This document shows, piece by piece, positions 29,730 to 37,955 of a DNA stretch of 64,000 nt. Below the pieces are notes generated by a model. That model was not told where the DNA came from. It made no database searches and saw only the letters and a program-made list of their open reading frames with translations. A program made the translations under genes and the position numbers. Location of the stretch: contig NZ_CADFEB010000014.1 in NCBI RefSeq assembly GCF_902833085.1, positions 148,918-212,917 on the forward strand. The letters run 5' to 3'. The stretch comes from Burkholderia ubonensis (lineage in GTDB: Bacteria; Pseudomonadota; Gammaproteobacteria; Burkholderiales; Burkholderiaceae). Numbering within the stretch: position 1 is the stretch's first letter; each line of letters begins with the position of its first letter.

Positions 29730-31373
29730 TTACTGGCAAAGCGGCTGCCTTGTCGAGCCTGGGCCGGCGGCGTCCGGGCCGGTTTCGCCGGCCGCCGGCT
29801 CGCCGCCGCCAACCTCGTTGCAACGCGCGCCGACCACCGTCGGGGTGATGAAGACGACCAGCTCGCTGCGCTGGTCGCGCTGCGCGCGATGCCGAAACAG
29901 CGCACCCAGAATTGGTATTTTGCCCAAGAGCGGCACCCGCGTCACATCGTCCCGGCGTAACTGCTCGTAAATCCCGCCGATCGCGACCGTCCCGCCGTCC
30001 TCCACCTCGACTCGGGTCTGCACGTGCTTGGTATGGATCGCCGGGCCGGCCGCCGTCGGCTCGCCGACGCTGTCCTTCGTGACGTCGAGGTCGAGCACGA
30101 CGCGCCCGTCCGGCGTGATCTGCGGTTCGACCTCGAGCTTCAGCGTCGCCCGGCGGAACTGCACACCGCTCACGCCGTTGCCGACCTTTGCCTGGTAAGG
30201 CAGCTCCGCGCCCTGCTCGACGATGGCCTTCGCGCGATCGGCCGTCACGACGCGTGGGCTCGACACGATCTGTCCCCGACCTTGCGCCTCGAGTGCGCTC
30301 AGCTCAACGTCGAGCACCCTGCTCAACGGCGCGGCGAACAGCGTAAAGCCGGCCGTGGCCGCGTCGAAGCCGCCGAGCGGCCGCGCGGCCAGGTCGAGCG
30401 CGTTGCGCGTCCCCGCGGCGAAGGCAGCGCCGTCCGCTGCCACCGCCCGCCCCTGGGCGCGCAACGCGAGGCGGGCGCCGAGATTGCGCGAAAAGCCCTG
30501 CTCGCCCTCGACGATGCGCGCCTCGATCCGGACCTGCCTCGACGGCCGGTCGATCGCGTCGATCAGGCCCGCAATCTGCGCGATGCGCGGCGCGAGATCG
30601 GTGACGAACAGCTGGTTCGTGCGCGAATCGGCCGCCGCCGCCCCGCGCTTCGACAGCAGGCGCTGCCCCGCCGCGCCGGTCAGGAGCCGCTGCACGTCCT
30701 GCGCGCGCGGATAGTGGAGCACGAAGGTGCGGCTGGCGAGCGGCTCGAGATCCGCCGCCCGCGCGTGCGCCTCGAAGCGTTCGCGCTCGCGCGCGGCCAG
30801 CTCAGCCGCGGGCGTGATCCAGATCACGTTGTCGCGCCGGGACATTGCGAGCCCATGCGTGTCGAGCAGCGTGTCGAACGCATTCCGCCAGCGGACATGG
30901 TTCAGACGTAGCGATACCGTGCCGCGCACCTGCTCGCTGACGATGATGTTGAGCCCCGTGAATCGGGCGAACGCGTCGAACGCGGCGGCCAGGCTGACGC
31001 CGTGCAGGTTCAGCGAGATCCGCCGGTCGTCGTCCGCATCGCCGGGCCGGCGCGCGGCGTCGCTCATGCGCACCGGCGGCGGCAACGGGATCGGCGGACC
31101 TTCCAGGGCCGGCGCCGTCGCTGCGATCGTCGCGGGCGCGACGCGCGGCGCCGGCTCCGGTTGCGGCGGCATCTCGGCCGGCGGCGGCGCTTGCCCGACG
31201 CTGCCGACACCATCGACGGCGCCTTGCGGCAGCGGCACGTCAGGCACATCCGGCCCGTCGGCGCGCCATGCCGCGGCCGGCCACACGCGCGGCAGCGGCG
31301 GCAACGCGCCCGACGCCGCGGCAGCGTATAACCCGATCCAGACAACTGCCGTTCTCAGCATGCTTCTCACCAT
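29730..31373 (-). CDS. pilQ: Type IV pilus / competence secretin PilQ
   Basis: A 547-residue outer-membrane secretin. After a signal peptide and a Pro-rich linker comes the secretin N-domain (RRISLNLHGVSLAAAFDAFA; LNIIVSEQVRGTVSLRLNHV), N1-type domains (SRTFVLHYPRAQDVQRLLTG) and the C-terminal secretin pore (SSPRVVTADRAKAIVEQGAE; VLDLDVTKDSVGEPTAAGP; VAIGGIYEQLRRDDVTRVPL). It is shorter than Pseudomonas PilQ (about 714) and lacks visible AMIN domains, more like HofQ. Start may be 31373 or a second ATG at 31361. Gene overlaps the upstream pilO/P gene by 7 nt. Confidence 0.92.
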   Translation of the reverse strand: MVRSMLRTAVVWIGLYAAAASGALPPLPRVWPAAAWRADGPDVPDVPLPQGAVDGVGSVGQAPPPAEMPPQPEPAPRVAPATIAATAPALEGPPIPLPPPVRMSDAARRPGDADDDRRISLNLHGVSLAAAFDAFARFTGLNIIVSEQVRGTVSLRLNHVRWRNAFDTLLDTHGLAMSRRDNVIWITPAAELAARERERFEAHARAADLEPLASRTFVLHYPRAQDVQRLLTGAAGQRLLSKRGAAAADSRTNQLFVTDLAPRIAQIAGLIDAIDRPSRQVRIEARIVEGEQGFSRNLGARLALRAQGRAVAADGAAFAAGTRNALDLAARPLGGFDAATAGFTLFAAPLSRVLDVELSALEAQGRGQIVSSPRVVTADRAKAIVEQGAELPYQAKVGNGVSGVQFRRATLKLEVEPQITPDGRVVLDLDVTKDSVGEPTAAGPAIHTKHVQTRVEVEDGGTVAIGGIYEQLRRDDVTRVPLLGKIPILGALFRHRAQRDQRSELVVFITPTVVGARCNEVGGGEPAAGETGPDAAGPGSTRQPLCQ

Positions 31374-32239
31374 TGCATGCCCTCGTCATCGAGCCCCATC
31401 CTGCGCGGCCCGTTCCTCGTCGCCAGCGTCACCGCATCCGCCTCGACCCGCACCACGCGCATCGCCCCGACCGTCTCGCCGGCCGCCACGGCGGTAATGG
31501 CCCCGGCGCCGTCGTCGAACAGCGCGAGGCCGGTGCGCGCGTCGCGCATCACGCCGGCGAGCCGGGACGGCAAGGTGTCGCCCGTTCCTGGCTCGTCTCC
31601 GATACCGAACGGATCCGCGTCCTGCGAAGCCACGGCGATCGGTCGGTCGCCGTATGCCGCGCGTCCGCCCGGCATGGCGGGAAATACGTCGAGCGACAGC
31701 CCGACGCGCGCGGCCCGCCCGGCGCGCTCGGCGTTTATCGCCGTCGGCACGACCAGCACCGGCAACGTCGCCAGAGCGCCGACCATCCGCCGCAGCGCCG
31801 GAAAACCGCCATCCGCGACAATGCGCACCGTGCGGCGCACGTCCTGCCGGGCGCCCGGCTCGGGCTGAGGCTCGATCGAGACGACCCGCAGCCCGCTCGA
31901 CGCGGCGAGTTCGGCCAAATCGAGCATCAGCGCCGGCCAGCCGGGTGCGGCCGGCGCGCCGCGACCGTCGTCCGTTTTGGCGGGCGCCGCGCGATGCATC
32001 GCGGCCTGCGCCAGCGCGCGCTCGGCCTCGGCAGCGCGCGCCCTGGCGGCATCCAGGGACGCGCGGCTGCGGGCGAGGCCGCTCCAGTCCTCGGCGGCCG
32101 AGAGGTGAACGCCGCCCGCCAGCACCACGCCGAACGCGAGCACGCAGCCTGCGACGTGCGATGCAACCGGCAGCGCACGGCGCGCCGCTCCGTTTCTCCC
32201 GCCGTCGCCGATCCCGAATCGATACGCAGGCGCAGTCAT
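31367..32239 (-). CDS. PilO-PilP-like fusion protein of the pilus inner-membrane platform
   Basis: The 290-residue product has an N-terminal cytoplasmic stretch, one membrane helix (about 35-55), a coiled-coil-like segment (SLDAARARAAEAERALAQAA), a PilO/GspM-like periplasmic domain (LDLAELAASSGLRVVSIEPQ; GGFPALRRMVGALATLPVLV) and a C-terminal 85 residues that look like PilP (ADPFGIGD; RLAGVMRDARTGLALFDDGA; GETVGAMRVVRVEADAVTL). Normally these are two genes between pilN and pilQ. Overlaps pilN by 4 nt and pilQ by 7 nt. Divergence is high, so the domain split is inferred from pattern and position. Confidence 0.7.
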   Translation of the reverse strand: MTAPAYRFGIGDGGRNGAARRALPVASHVAGCVLAFGVVLAGGVHLSAAEDWSGLARSRASLDAARARAAEAERALAQAAMHRAAPAKTDDGRGAPAAPGWPALMLDLAELAASSGLRVVSIEPQPEPGARQDVRRTVRIVADGGFPALRRMVGALATLPVLVVPTAINAERAGRAARVGLSLDVFPAMPGGRAAYGDRPIAVASQDADPFGIGDEPGTGDTLPSRLAGVMRDARTGLALFDDGAGAITAVAAGETVGAMRVVRVEADAVTLATRNGPRRMGLDDEGMQW

Positions 32240-32892
32240 GTCCGCTCCCCCTGCCCGGCGTCGCGAGGCGATCCGTCGTGCCAGCGCAATTGCACCGAGA
32301 ACCGGAACGGCATCCGCGTCGCACCCGCCGGCTCCGCCGGCGCCGGCTTCAGCGCGTCGACGTCGACGCGCCACGCGTGCTGCTGCTCGCGCGCGATGCG
32401 GTCGAGCCACCGGGCCGCTGCCCGATAACTCGCGGCCCGCGCGTCGAGCACCGCGCCGGACGCCGTCATGCGCAACGCTTCCAGCCCGATGCCGTCATCG
32501 CGAACCCGCGCCACCAACGCGAGCAGTTCGGTGGCCCGCCGGTAAGGCGCCGCCAGCGCCGCAGCCTGCGCGTCGCGCTGGGCGGCGGCGGCGGCCATCC
32601 GCGCTGCGCGCGCCGCCTCGTCCACCTGGGGTTGTTGCCTCGACAACCGCGCCTCGACGACGGCACGTTCGGCATCGGTTCGCATGCGCAGCCACGCCGC
32701 CCCGCCCGTCCATGCGCCGACGCCCAGGATGCCGAGCAGGATCGCTGCGCCGCATTGCGCGGCCCGGCGCCGACGCATGGCCCGCGCGAGGCGGTCGCGA
32801 TATGGCAGCAGGTTGAATCCGTCGAGGTCGAGCCACGTGAACGCGGCTGCGGGCTTCTGCGGCGCCCCCGGAAACACGGTCGGCGCGCTCAT
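32236..32892 (-). CDS. pilN: PilN-like inner-membrane pilus assembly protein
   Basis: A 218-residue bitopic protein. The N-terminus carries the PilN signature LDGFNLLPYRDRLARAMRRR, here residues 23-42, equivalent to the INLLPYRE motif that binds PilM. One membrane helix follows (about 48-66), then an Ala-rich coiled coil and a ferredoxin-like periplasmic domain. The ATG overlaps the pilM stop. Sequence is diverged from type IV pilus models. Confidence 0.82.
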   Translation of the reverse strand: MSAPTVFPGAPQKPAAAFTWLDLDGFNLLPYRDRLARAMRRRRAAQCGAAILLGILGVGAWTGGAAWLRMRTDAERAVVEARLSRQQPQVDEAARAARMAAAAAQRDAQAAALAAPYRRATELLALVARVRDDGIGLEALRMTASGAVLDARAASYRAAARWLDRIAREQQHAWRVDVDALKPAPAEPAGATRMPFRFSVQLRWHDGSPRDAGQGERT

Positions 32893-33815
32893 TCCCACAC
32901 TCCGCGCAACGCCAGCCCGAAGGCAACCGCGAATGCCGGCCCGCCGACGGAACCGGCCGGCACCGCGGATGCTTCGCCGCCCCAACGCGCGCACTCGAAC
33001 GGCATCGCGCTCGCGCCGAGCAGGTCGCCGATCTCGGCGACGGACGTGTCGAACCGCGCGAGACAGCGCTCGTCGCCGCCGACGAGCGCACAGCGGGCCG
33101 GCCGGCGCACCCGCGCGCGCAATGCGTCGGGCAGCACCGCATGCGCGCGATCCGGAAACGTGAACTGCGACACGGCCTCCCCGCCTTCCAGCCACCAACC
33201 GCGCACGCCCGCATCGCCGAACCAGAGCGCAAGGCATGGCTCGCTTGCCTCCGATTCGCACAGCGCGGCAAAACGCAGCGCCCGCAGCGCCGCGATCGAT
33301 TCGCCGTCGACCGCCGTCAGATCGACACCGGCCACGGCGGCCGCGTCGACCCGCCGCTGCAGCGCGGCCTGCGACGCGGCGGCGATTGCGAGCTCGCCGG
33401 GCCGCGCGCCGCCGTCATGCCGCCAGTCGAATGCGAGACTGTCCGGCGCCAGCCCGGAGATGCGTTCCGCGGCCTGGCGCGCGGCATCGGGGATGTCGTT
33501 GCGCCCGGCCAGGTCGAGCGTCGCCGTGTGCATCTCGTCGTCCCGCAGCGCCATCACGCCGCGCGCGTCGCACCGCACCCCGCGCGCCGCCAGACGCGAC
33601 ACGGCCGCGGACAGCGCGCGCCCGACCGCCGCCCAGCGAGCCTCGTCGGGCCCGTCGGACAGCCCGTGCGGCTCCGTCTCGAGCCCGTCGACGCGCACGT
33701 CCGCGCCGCGCCCGCGCCGGCTCAGCACCACCACCCTCACGTCGCCCGCGGCGACGTCGATCCCTGTCGCCGTGCGCCTGCCCATCGCGAATCGCACCGC
33801 CCATCGTCCGTCCAT
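32889..33815 (-). CDS. pilM: PilM-like actin-fold protein
   Basis: A 308-residue cytoplasmic protein with the PilM/FtsA-like fold: GIDVAAGDVRVVVLSRRGRG near the start and VAGVDLTAVDGESIAALRAL in the middle, like the VDxxxFAxxRA region of PilM. PilM recruits PilN to the base of the pilus machine. The ATG at 33815 has GGGAGG 5 nt upstream, so I prefer it to one 12 codons earlier. It is the first gene of pilMN(OP)Q and is divergent from the PBP1A gene. Strongly diverged; call depends partly on context. Confidence 0.75.
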   Translation of the reverse strand: MDGRWAVRFAMGRRTATGIDVAAGDVRVVVLSRRGRGADVRVDGLETEPHGLSDGPDEARWAAVGRALSAAVSRLAARGVRCDARGVMALRDDEMHTATLDLAGRNDIPDAARQAAERISGLAPDSLAFDWRHDGGARPGELAIAAASQAALQRRVDAAAVAGVDLTAVDGESIAALRALRFAALCESEASEPCLALWFGDAGVRGWWLEGGEAVSQFTFPDRAHAVLPDALRARVRRPARCALVGGDERCLARFDTSVAEIGDLLGASAMPFECARWGGEASAVPAGSVGGPAFAVAFGLALRGVWE

Positions 33816-33990
33816 CCCAGCCTCCCGCCGTCGCTGCGGCTCCTGCCGCATTCCCAGGCTCGCATTCTGGCGAGCGGCACGCGGGGCCGGCAGTCGGCCG
33901 AACGGCCAACGCCGCGAAACGCGTGCGCCGGCGCGCTATGCTGGAGGGGCGGCACCCCGCGGCCGCGCGACGGGTGCGCACCCGTCAGGA

Positions 33991-34014
33991 CCGGTCATAC
34001 CGGCCAGCTATAAT
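33991..34014 (+). promoter_or_regulatory. Putative PBP1A promoter with an inverted repeat
   Basis: A perfect TATAAT at 34009-34014 lies 20 bp before the PBP1A start codon. No good -35 is present; instead a CCGGT-CAT-ACCGG inverted repeat (33991-34003) covers the spacer and could bind a regulator. The leader would be very short (about 13 nt). Confidence 0.45.
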
Positions 34015-34033
34015 CGCGGGACTGTTTTCCGGT

Positions 34034-36427
34034 ATGCCTATGCAATCCACGTCCCCTACGTCCCCGCCCCCCGCCCCGGAGCCGAAGAAACGCCCTTGGT
34101 GGCTGAAAATCCTGATCGGCCTCGTGACGGTGTGCGTGGCGCTCGTCCTGTGCGGCGCTCTCGTGCTCGGCTATGCGCTCGTCGTCGCGTCGCCGAACAT
34201 GCCGTCGCTCGACGCGCTGACGGACTATCGTCCGAAGGTTCCGCTGCGCATCTATACGTCCGATCACGTGCTGATCGGCGAATTCGGCGAGGAACGCCGC
34301 GACATCGTCCACTTCAGGGACGTCCCCGACTCGCTGAAGAAGGCGATCCTCGCGATCGAGGACGCGCGCTTCTACGACCACGGCGGCGTCGACCTCACCG
34401 GGATCTTCCGCGCCGGCATCGTCGCGCTGACCAACGGCCACGCGACGCAGGGCGCGAGCACGATCACGATGCAGGTCGCGCGCAACTTCTTCCTGTCGAG
34501 CGAGAAGACCTACACGCGCAAGATCTACGAGATGCTGCTCGCGTACAAGATCGAGCGCGCGCTGACGAAGGATCAGATTCTCGAGGTCTACATGAATCAG
34601 ATCTATCTCGGCCAGCGCGCGTACGGCTTCGCGAGCGCCGCCCGGGTGTATTTCGGCAAGGACCTGAAGGACATCACGCTGGCGGAAGCCGCGATGCTGG
34701 CCGGCCTGCCGAAGGCGCCGTCCGCGTACAACCCGGTCGTCAATCCGAAGCGCGCGAAGGTGCGCCAGGAGTACATCCTGCAGCGGATGCTCGAGCTGAA
34801 CTTCATCTCGCGCGAGCAGTACGGCGAGGCGATCGCGCAGCCGCTCGTCGTCAAGGGCGCAGGCCGCGAATTCAGCGTGCACGCCGAGTACGTCGCCGAA
34901 ATGGTGCGGCAGATGATGTATGCGCAGTATCGCGAGGAGACGTATACGCGTGGCTTCAACGTCGTCACGACGATCGATTCCGCCGATCAGCAGGTCGCCT
35001 ACGGCGCGCTGCGCAAAGGGATCATGGATTACGAGCGGCGTCACGGCTATCGCGGGCCGGAGGGCTTCATCGAGCTGCCGGCCGGCGCCGACGATCGCGA
35101 GCAGGCGATCGACGATGCGCTGCTCGAGCATCCGGACAACGGCGAGCTGATCGCGGCGGTCGTGACCGACGCCGGCCCGCGCCAGATCACCGTCGCGTTC
35201 ATCGACGGCAGCAGCGCGACGCTCGAAGGCGACAACCTGCGCTTCGCCGCCGGTGCGCTGTCGGCCAATGCGCAGCCGAACCGGCGTATTCGTCCGGGCG
35301 CGATCGTGCGCGTCGTGAAGAACGACGCCGGCGCATGGACGATCACGCAACTTCCGCAGATCGAAGGCGCGTTCATCTCGATCGTCCCGCAGGACGGCGC
35401 GATCCGCTCGCTCGTCGGCGGCTTCGACTACAACAAGAACAAGTTCAACCACGTCACGCAGGCGTGGCGGCAGCCGGGCTCGTCGTTCAAGCCGTTCATC
35501 TACTCGGCGTCGCTCGACAAGGGGCTCGGGCCGGCGACGATCATCAACGACGGCCCGCTGTACTTCAGTGCCGCAGAAACGGGCGGCCAGCCGTGGGAGC
35601 CGAAGAACTACGGCGGCGGCTTCGATGGCCCGATGTCGATGCGCACCGCGCTGCAGCGCTCGCGCAACCTCGTGTCGATCCGGATCCTCAACCACATCGG
35701 CACGAAGTACGCGCAGCAATACATCACGCGCTTCGGCTTCGACGCCGACCGCCACCCTGCCTATCTGCCGATGGCGCTGGGCGCCGGCCTCGTCACGCCG
35801 CTGCAGATGGCGGGGGCGTACTCGGTGTTCGCGAACGGCGGCTTCCGCGTCAATCCGTACCTGATCGCCGAGGTGACCGATCCGAACGGCGTCGTCGTCG
35901 CGCGCGCGCAGCCGCTCGTCGCCGATCAGAACGCGCCGCGCGCGATCGACGCGCGCAACGCGTACGTGATGAACAGCCTGCTGCAGAGCGTCGCGCAGCG
36001 CGGCACCGGCGCGAAGTCCAACGTCCTGAAGCGCACCGATCTCGCGGGCAAGACCGGCACGACGAACGACTCGCACGACGCGTGGTTCGCCGGCTACCAG
36101 CACACGCTCGCCGCGATCGCCTGGATCGGCTACGACAACCCGCGCAGCCTCGGCGACCGTGAAACCGGCGGCGGCCTCTCGTTGCCCGTGTGGATCGACT
36201 ACATGGGCGCGGCGCTCAAGGGCGTGCCCGAATTCAAGCCGACGATGCCGGACGGCGTCGAAACGCTCGGCAGCGAACTGTATTTCGCCGACTTCACGCC
36301 GGGACACGGCTTCGTGTCGACGGTCGGCGTGGCGCAGGCGCCGGTCGCGCAGGACGCGGAGGAAGAAGCACCGCACGTCGACGAGCAGGAGAAGCAGGAC
36401 ATCATGAACCTGTTCCGCGGACACTGA
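34034..36427 (+). CDS. mrcA: Penicillin-binding protein 1A (bifunctional peptidoglycan synthase)
   Basis: A 797-residue class A PBP. After one membrane anchor (about 25-50) comes the glycosyltransferase domain with EDARFYDHGGVDLTGIFRA, QGASTITMQVARNFFL and RKIYEMLLAYKIERALTKDQ. The transpeptidase domain has SSFKPFIY (catalytic Ser, SxxK), SRN and KTGTTND. It polymerises and cross-links peptidoglycan on the periplasmic side. The gene is also called ponA. Start is the ATG at 34034; another lies two codons later. The gene is divergent from pilM, as ponA is in Pseudomonas. Confidence 0.96.
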   Translation: MPMQSTSPTSPPPAPEPKKRPWWLKILIGLVTVCVALVLCGALVLGYALVVASPNMPSLDALTDYRPKVPLRIYTSDHVLIGEFGEERRDIVHFRDVPDSLKKAILAIEDARFYDHGGVDLTGIFRAGIVALTNGHATQGASTITMQVARNFFLSSEKTYTRKIYEMLLAYKIERALTKDQILEVYMNQIYLGQRAYGFASAARVYFGKDLKDITLAEAAMLAGLPKAPSAYNPVVNPKRAKVRQEYILQRMLELNFISREQYGEAIAQPLVVKGAGREFSVHAEYVAEMVRQMMYAQYREETYTRGFNVVTTIDSADQQVAYGALRKGIMDYERRHGYRGPEGFIELPAGADDREQAIDDALLEHPDNGELIAAVVTDAGPRQITVAFIDGSSATLEGDNLRFAAGALSANAQPNRRIRPGAIVRVVKNDAGAWTITQLPQIEGAFISIVPQDGAIRSLVGGFDYNKNKFNHVTQAWRQPGSSFKPFIYSASLDKGLGPATIINDGPLYFSAAETGGQPWEPKNYGGGFDGPMSMRTALQRSRNLVSIRILNHIGTKYAQQYITRFGFDADRHPAYLPMALGAGLVTPLQMAGAYSVFANGGFRVNPYLIAEVTDPNGVVVARAQPLVADQNAPRAIDARNAYVMNSLLQSVAQRGTGAKSNVLKRTDLAGKTGTTNDSHDAWFAGYQHTLAAIAWIGYDNPRSLGDRETGGGLSLPVWIDYMGAALKGVPEFKPTMPDGVETLGSELYFADFTPGHGFVSTVGVAQAPVAQDAEEEAPHVDEQEKQDIMNLFRGH

Positions 36428-36447
36428 CCTGCCGCGCGGACATCAGC

Positions 36448-36474
36448 AAAAAAGCGGCCCTCGGGCCGCTTTTT
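36448..36474. terminator. Bidirectional terminator between mrcA and cyaY
   Basis: Perfect AAAAAAGCGGCCC / GGGCCGCTTTTT hairpin with a 2-nt centre; T-runs on both strands suit the convergent mrcA (plus) and cyaY (minus). Confidence 0.95.
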
Positions 36475-36511
36475 GTTTGATCAGACGTTTTGCGCGCTCC
36501 CGCGCGGACGC

Positions 36512-36838
36512 TCAGGCGCTGAACGTGATCGGCATCCCGGCCTGCTGCGTCGCGTAGTCGCTGAGCGCCGCGTAGAACTCCGTGCCGGTGCGCGTGTCGC
36601 GCCACGCGCCGTCGACGTAGCGGTAATGGAAACCGCCCGCCTTCGCGGCGATCCACACTTCCTTCATCGGCGGCTGCAGATTGACGATGATCTTCGAGCC
36701 GTTCTCGAACGTCAGCGTCAGGACACTGCCGTTGCGCTCGAGATCGATGTCGTGATCGCCGTCGTTCGCGGCGTCCACGGTGCGCTCGACGGCCGCCAGC
36801 ACGGCCTCGGCGCGGGTCAGGTATTCGGTATCGGACAT
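36512..36838 (-). CDS. cyaY: Frataxin homologue CyaY
   Basis: A 108-residue frataxin that modulates iron delivery in Fe-S cluster assembly through IscS. It shows the acidic first helix (EYLTRAEAVLAAVERTVDAA) and the sheet motif VLTLTFENGSKIIVNLQPPM followed by KEVWIAAKAGGFHYRYVDGA, with the invariant W. It is divergent from lptM with a 36-bp gap, a conserved arrangement in proteobacteria. Confidence 0.95.
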   Translation of the reverse strand: MSDTEYLTRAEAVLAAVERTVDAANDGDHDIDLERNGSVLTLTFENGSKIIVNLQPPMKEVWIAAKAGGFHYRYVDGAWRDTRTGTEFYAALSDYATQQAGMPITFSA

Positions 36839-36874
36839 GCTAAACTCTATCGGTTCAATTGTTCAGGGACGATC

Positions 36875-37159
36875 ATGCGAGTCGTTTTCCGGATGAGCGC
36901 GATTGTAGCGGCTTTGGCAATTCTTGCAGGCTGCGGTCAAAGCGGTCCGCTCTATTTGCCCACCGTGCCGCCGCTTCCGCCGAAACCGGTCGACCAGCAG
37001 CGGGACACGCCGCCGTCGGACGTCAAGCCGACCGACGAAACCGCGTCGTCGTCCGAGAGCATGCCCGATACGTCCGGCACGCCGCTCACGTTGTCGCCCG
37101 AGCTGTCGGGCGGCGCCGTTGCGCCGGCCCCCGCATCCGGCTCGGTCAGCCCGCAGTAA
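36875..37159 (+). CDS. lptM: Small lipoprotein LptM (YifL/LppL)
   Basis: A 94-residue lipoprotein: signal peptide MRVVFRMSAIVAALAILAGC with lipobox LAGC, then GQSGPLYLP, the invariant start of mature LptM, which helps LptD oxidation and LPS-translocon assembly. The tail is Pro/Ser/Ala-rich and longer than the E. coli protein (67 residues). A second ATG six codons later could also be the start. lysA, which follows this gene in several proteobacteria, is not present here. Confidence 0.9.
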   Translation: MRVVFRMSAIVAALAILAGCGQSGPLYLPTVPPLPPKPVDQQRDTPPSDVKPTDETASSSESMPDTSGTPLTLSPELSGGAVAPAPASGSVSPQ

Positions 37160-37202
37160 CGCGGCAAGACGGCAACCGCGCATAGCCGCGCAACGGCAGC
37201 AA

Positions 37203-37238
37203 ACAAGGCGATGACCACGCGGTCATCGCCTTTGTTGT
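37203..37238. terminator. Bidirectional terminator between lptM and msrQ
   Basis: CAAGGCGATGACC / GGTCATCGCCTTTG hairpin with 4-nt loop; T-rich TTTGTTGTT follows on the plus strand, and TTGTTT on the minus strand after msrQ. Confidence 0.85.
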
Positions 37239-37262
37239 TCGTGCATCGCGATTCGCGGCCGG

Positions 37263-37946
37263 TCAGCCCCTCACGCGCCGCCATCCCCACGCGGCCAAAC
37301 GCCAGCCGAGCAGCGCCACGACGATCGCCGCGTACAGCTTCGGCTGCGCGAGATCGTGCTTGCCGGCCTTCATCCACCAGAAATGCAGCACGCCGAACGG
37401 CACGATCGCATAGATCGCGCGATGCAGCGTCGCCCAGTGCCGCCCGAGCCTGCGGACCATCGCGCGCGGTGACGTCGCGGCGAGCGGGACCAGCAGCACG
37501 AACGCGGCAAAGCCGACGGTGATGAACGGCCGCTTGCCGATGTCCTTCAGGATCTCGGCCAGGTCGAACCACTTGTCGAACCAGATATAGGTCGTGAAGT
37601 GCAGCGTCGCGTAGAAGAACGCGAACAGGCCGAGCATCCGGCGAAAGCGCAGCAGCGCGGCAACGCCGGTCATCCGCCGCAGCGGGGTGACGCCGAGCGT
37701 GATGCACAGCATCACGAGCGTCCACAGGCCGGTCGAGCGCGTGACGAATTCGACCGGATTCGCGCCGAGCCGGTCGGTCAGGCCGAACAGCACGACGCGC
37801 GCGAACGGAGTCAGGCCGGCCGCGAAAGCCAGCACCTTGGCGGGAGCGAGCCAGCGCGGCGGAGCGGCCCGGGTCCGGGCCTGGTCCGGCCGGGGCGCGG
37901 CGGCGCGCGCCGGCGTGAGCGTCGAAGCGGGCATGTCGTTTCTCAT
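37263..37946 (-). CDS. msrQ: MsrQ, heme-binding membrane subunit of the MsrPQ methionine sulfoxide reductase
   Basis: A 227-residue membrane protein of the ferric-reductase-like family with about six helices. FAFFYATLHFTTYIWFDKWF and LGRHWATLHRAIYAIVPFGV contain the histidines that ligate b heme. It passes quinol or flavin electrons to periplasmic MsrP, which repairs oxidised methionines. Follows msrP by 9 bp. Confidence 0.93.
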   Translation of the reverse strand: MRNDMPASTLTPARAAAPRPDQARTRAAPPRWLAPAKVLAFAAGLTPFARVVLFGLTDRLGANPVEFVTRSTGLWTLVMLCITLGVTPLRRMTGVAALLRFRRMLGLFAFFYATLHFTTYIWFDKWFDLAEILKDIGKRPFITVGFAAFVLLVPLAATSPRAMVRRLGRHWATLHRAIYAIVPFGVLHFWWMKAGKHDLAQPKLYAAIVVALLGWRLAAWGWRRVRG

Positions 37947-37955
37947 CGGTGCGCG

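Noticed and set aside
31654..36162. A 1502-codon plus-strand open frame spanning the pil genes and PBP1A
   Set aside because: Arg/Ala/Pro-rich shadow translation; it crosses the divergent pilM/mrcA promoter region and is out of frame with the true mrcA product.
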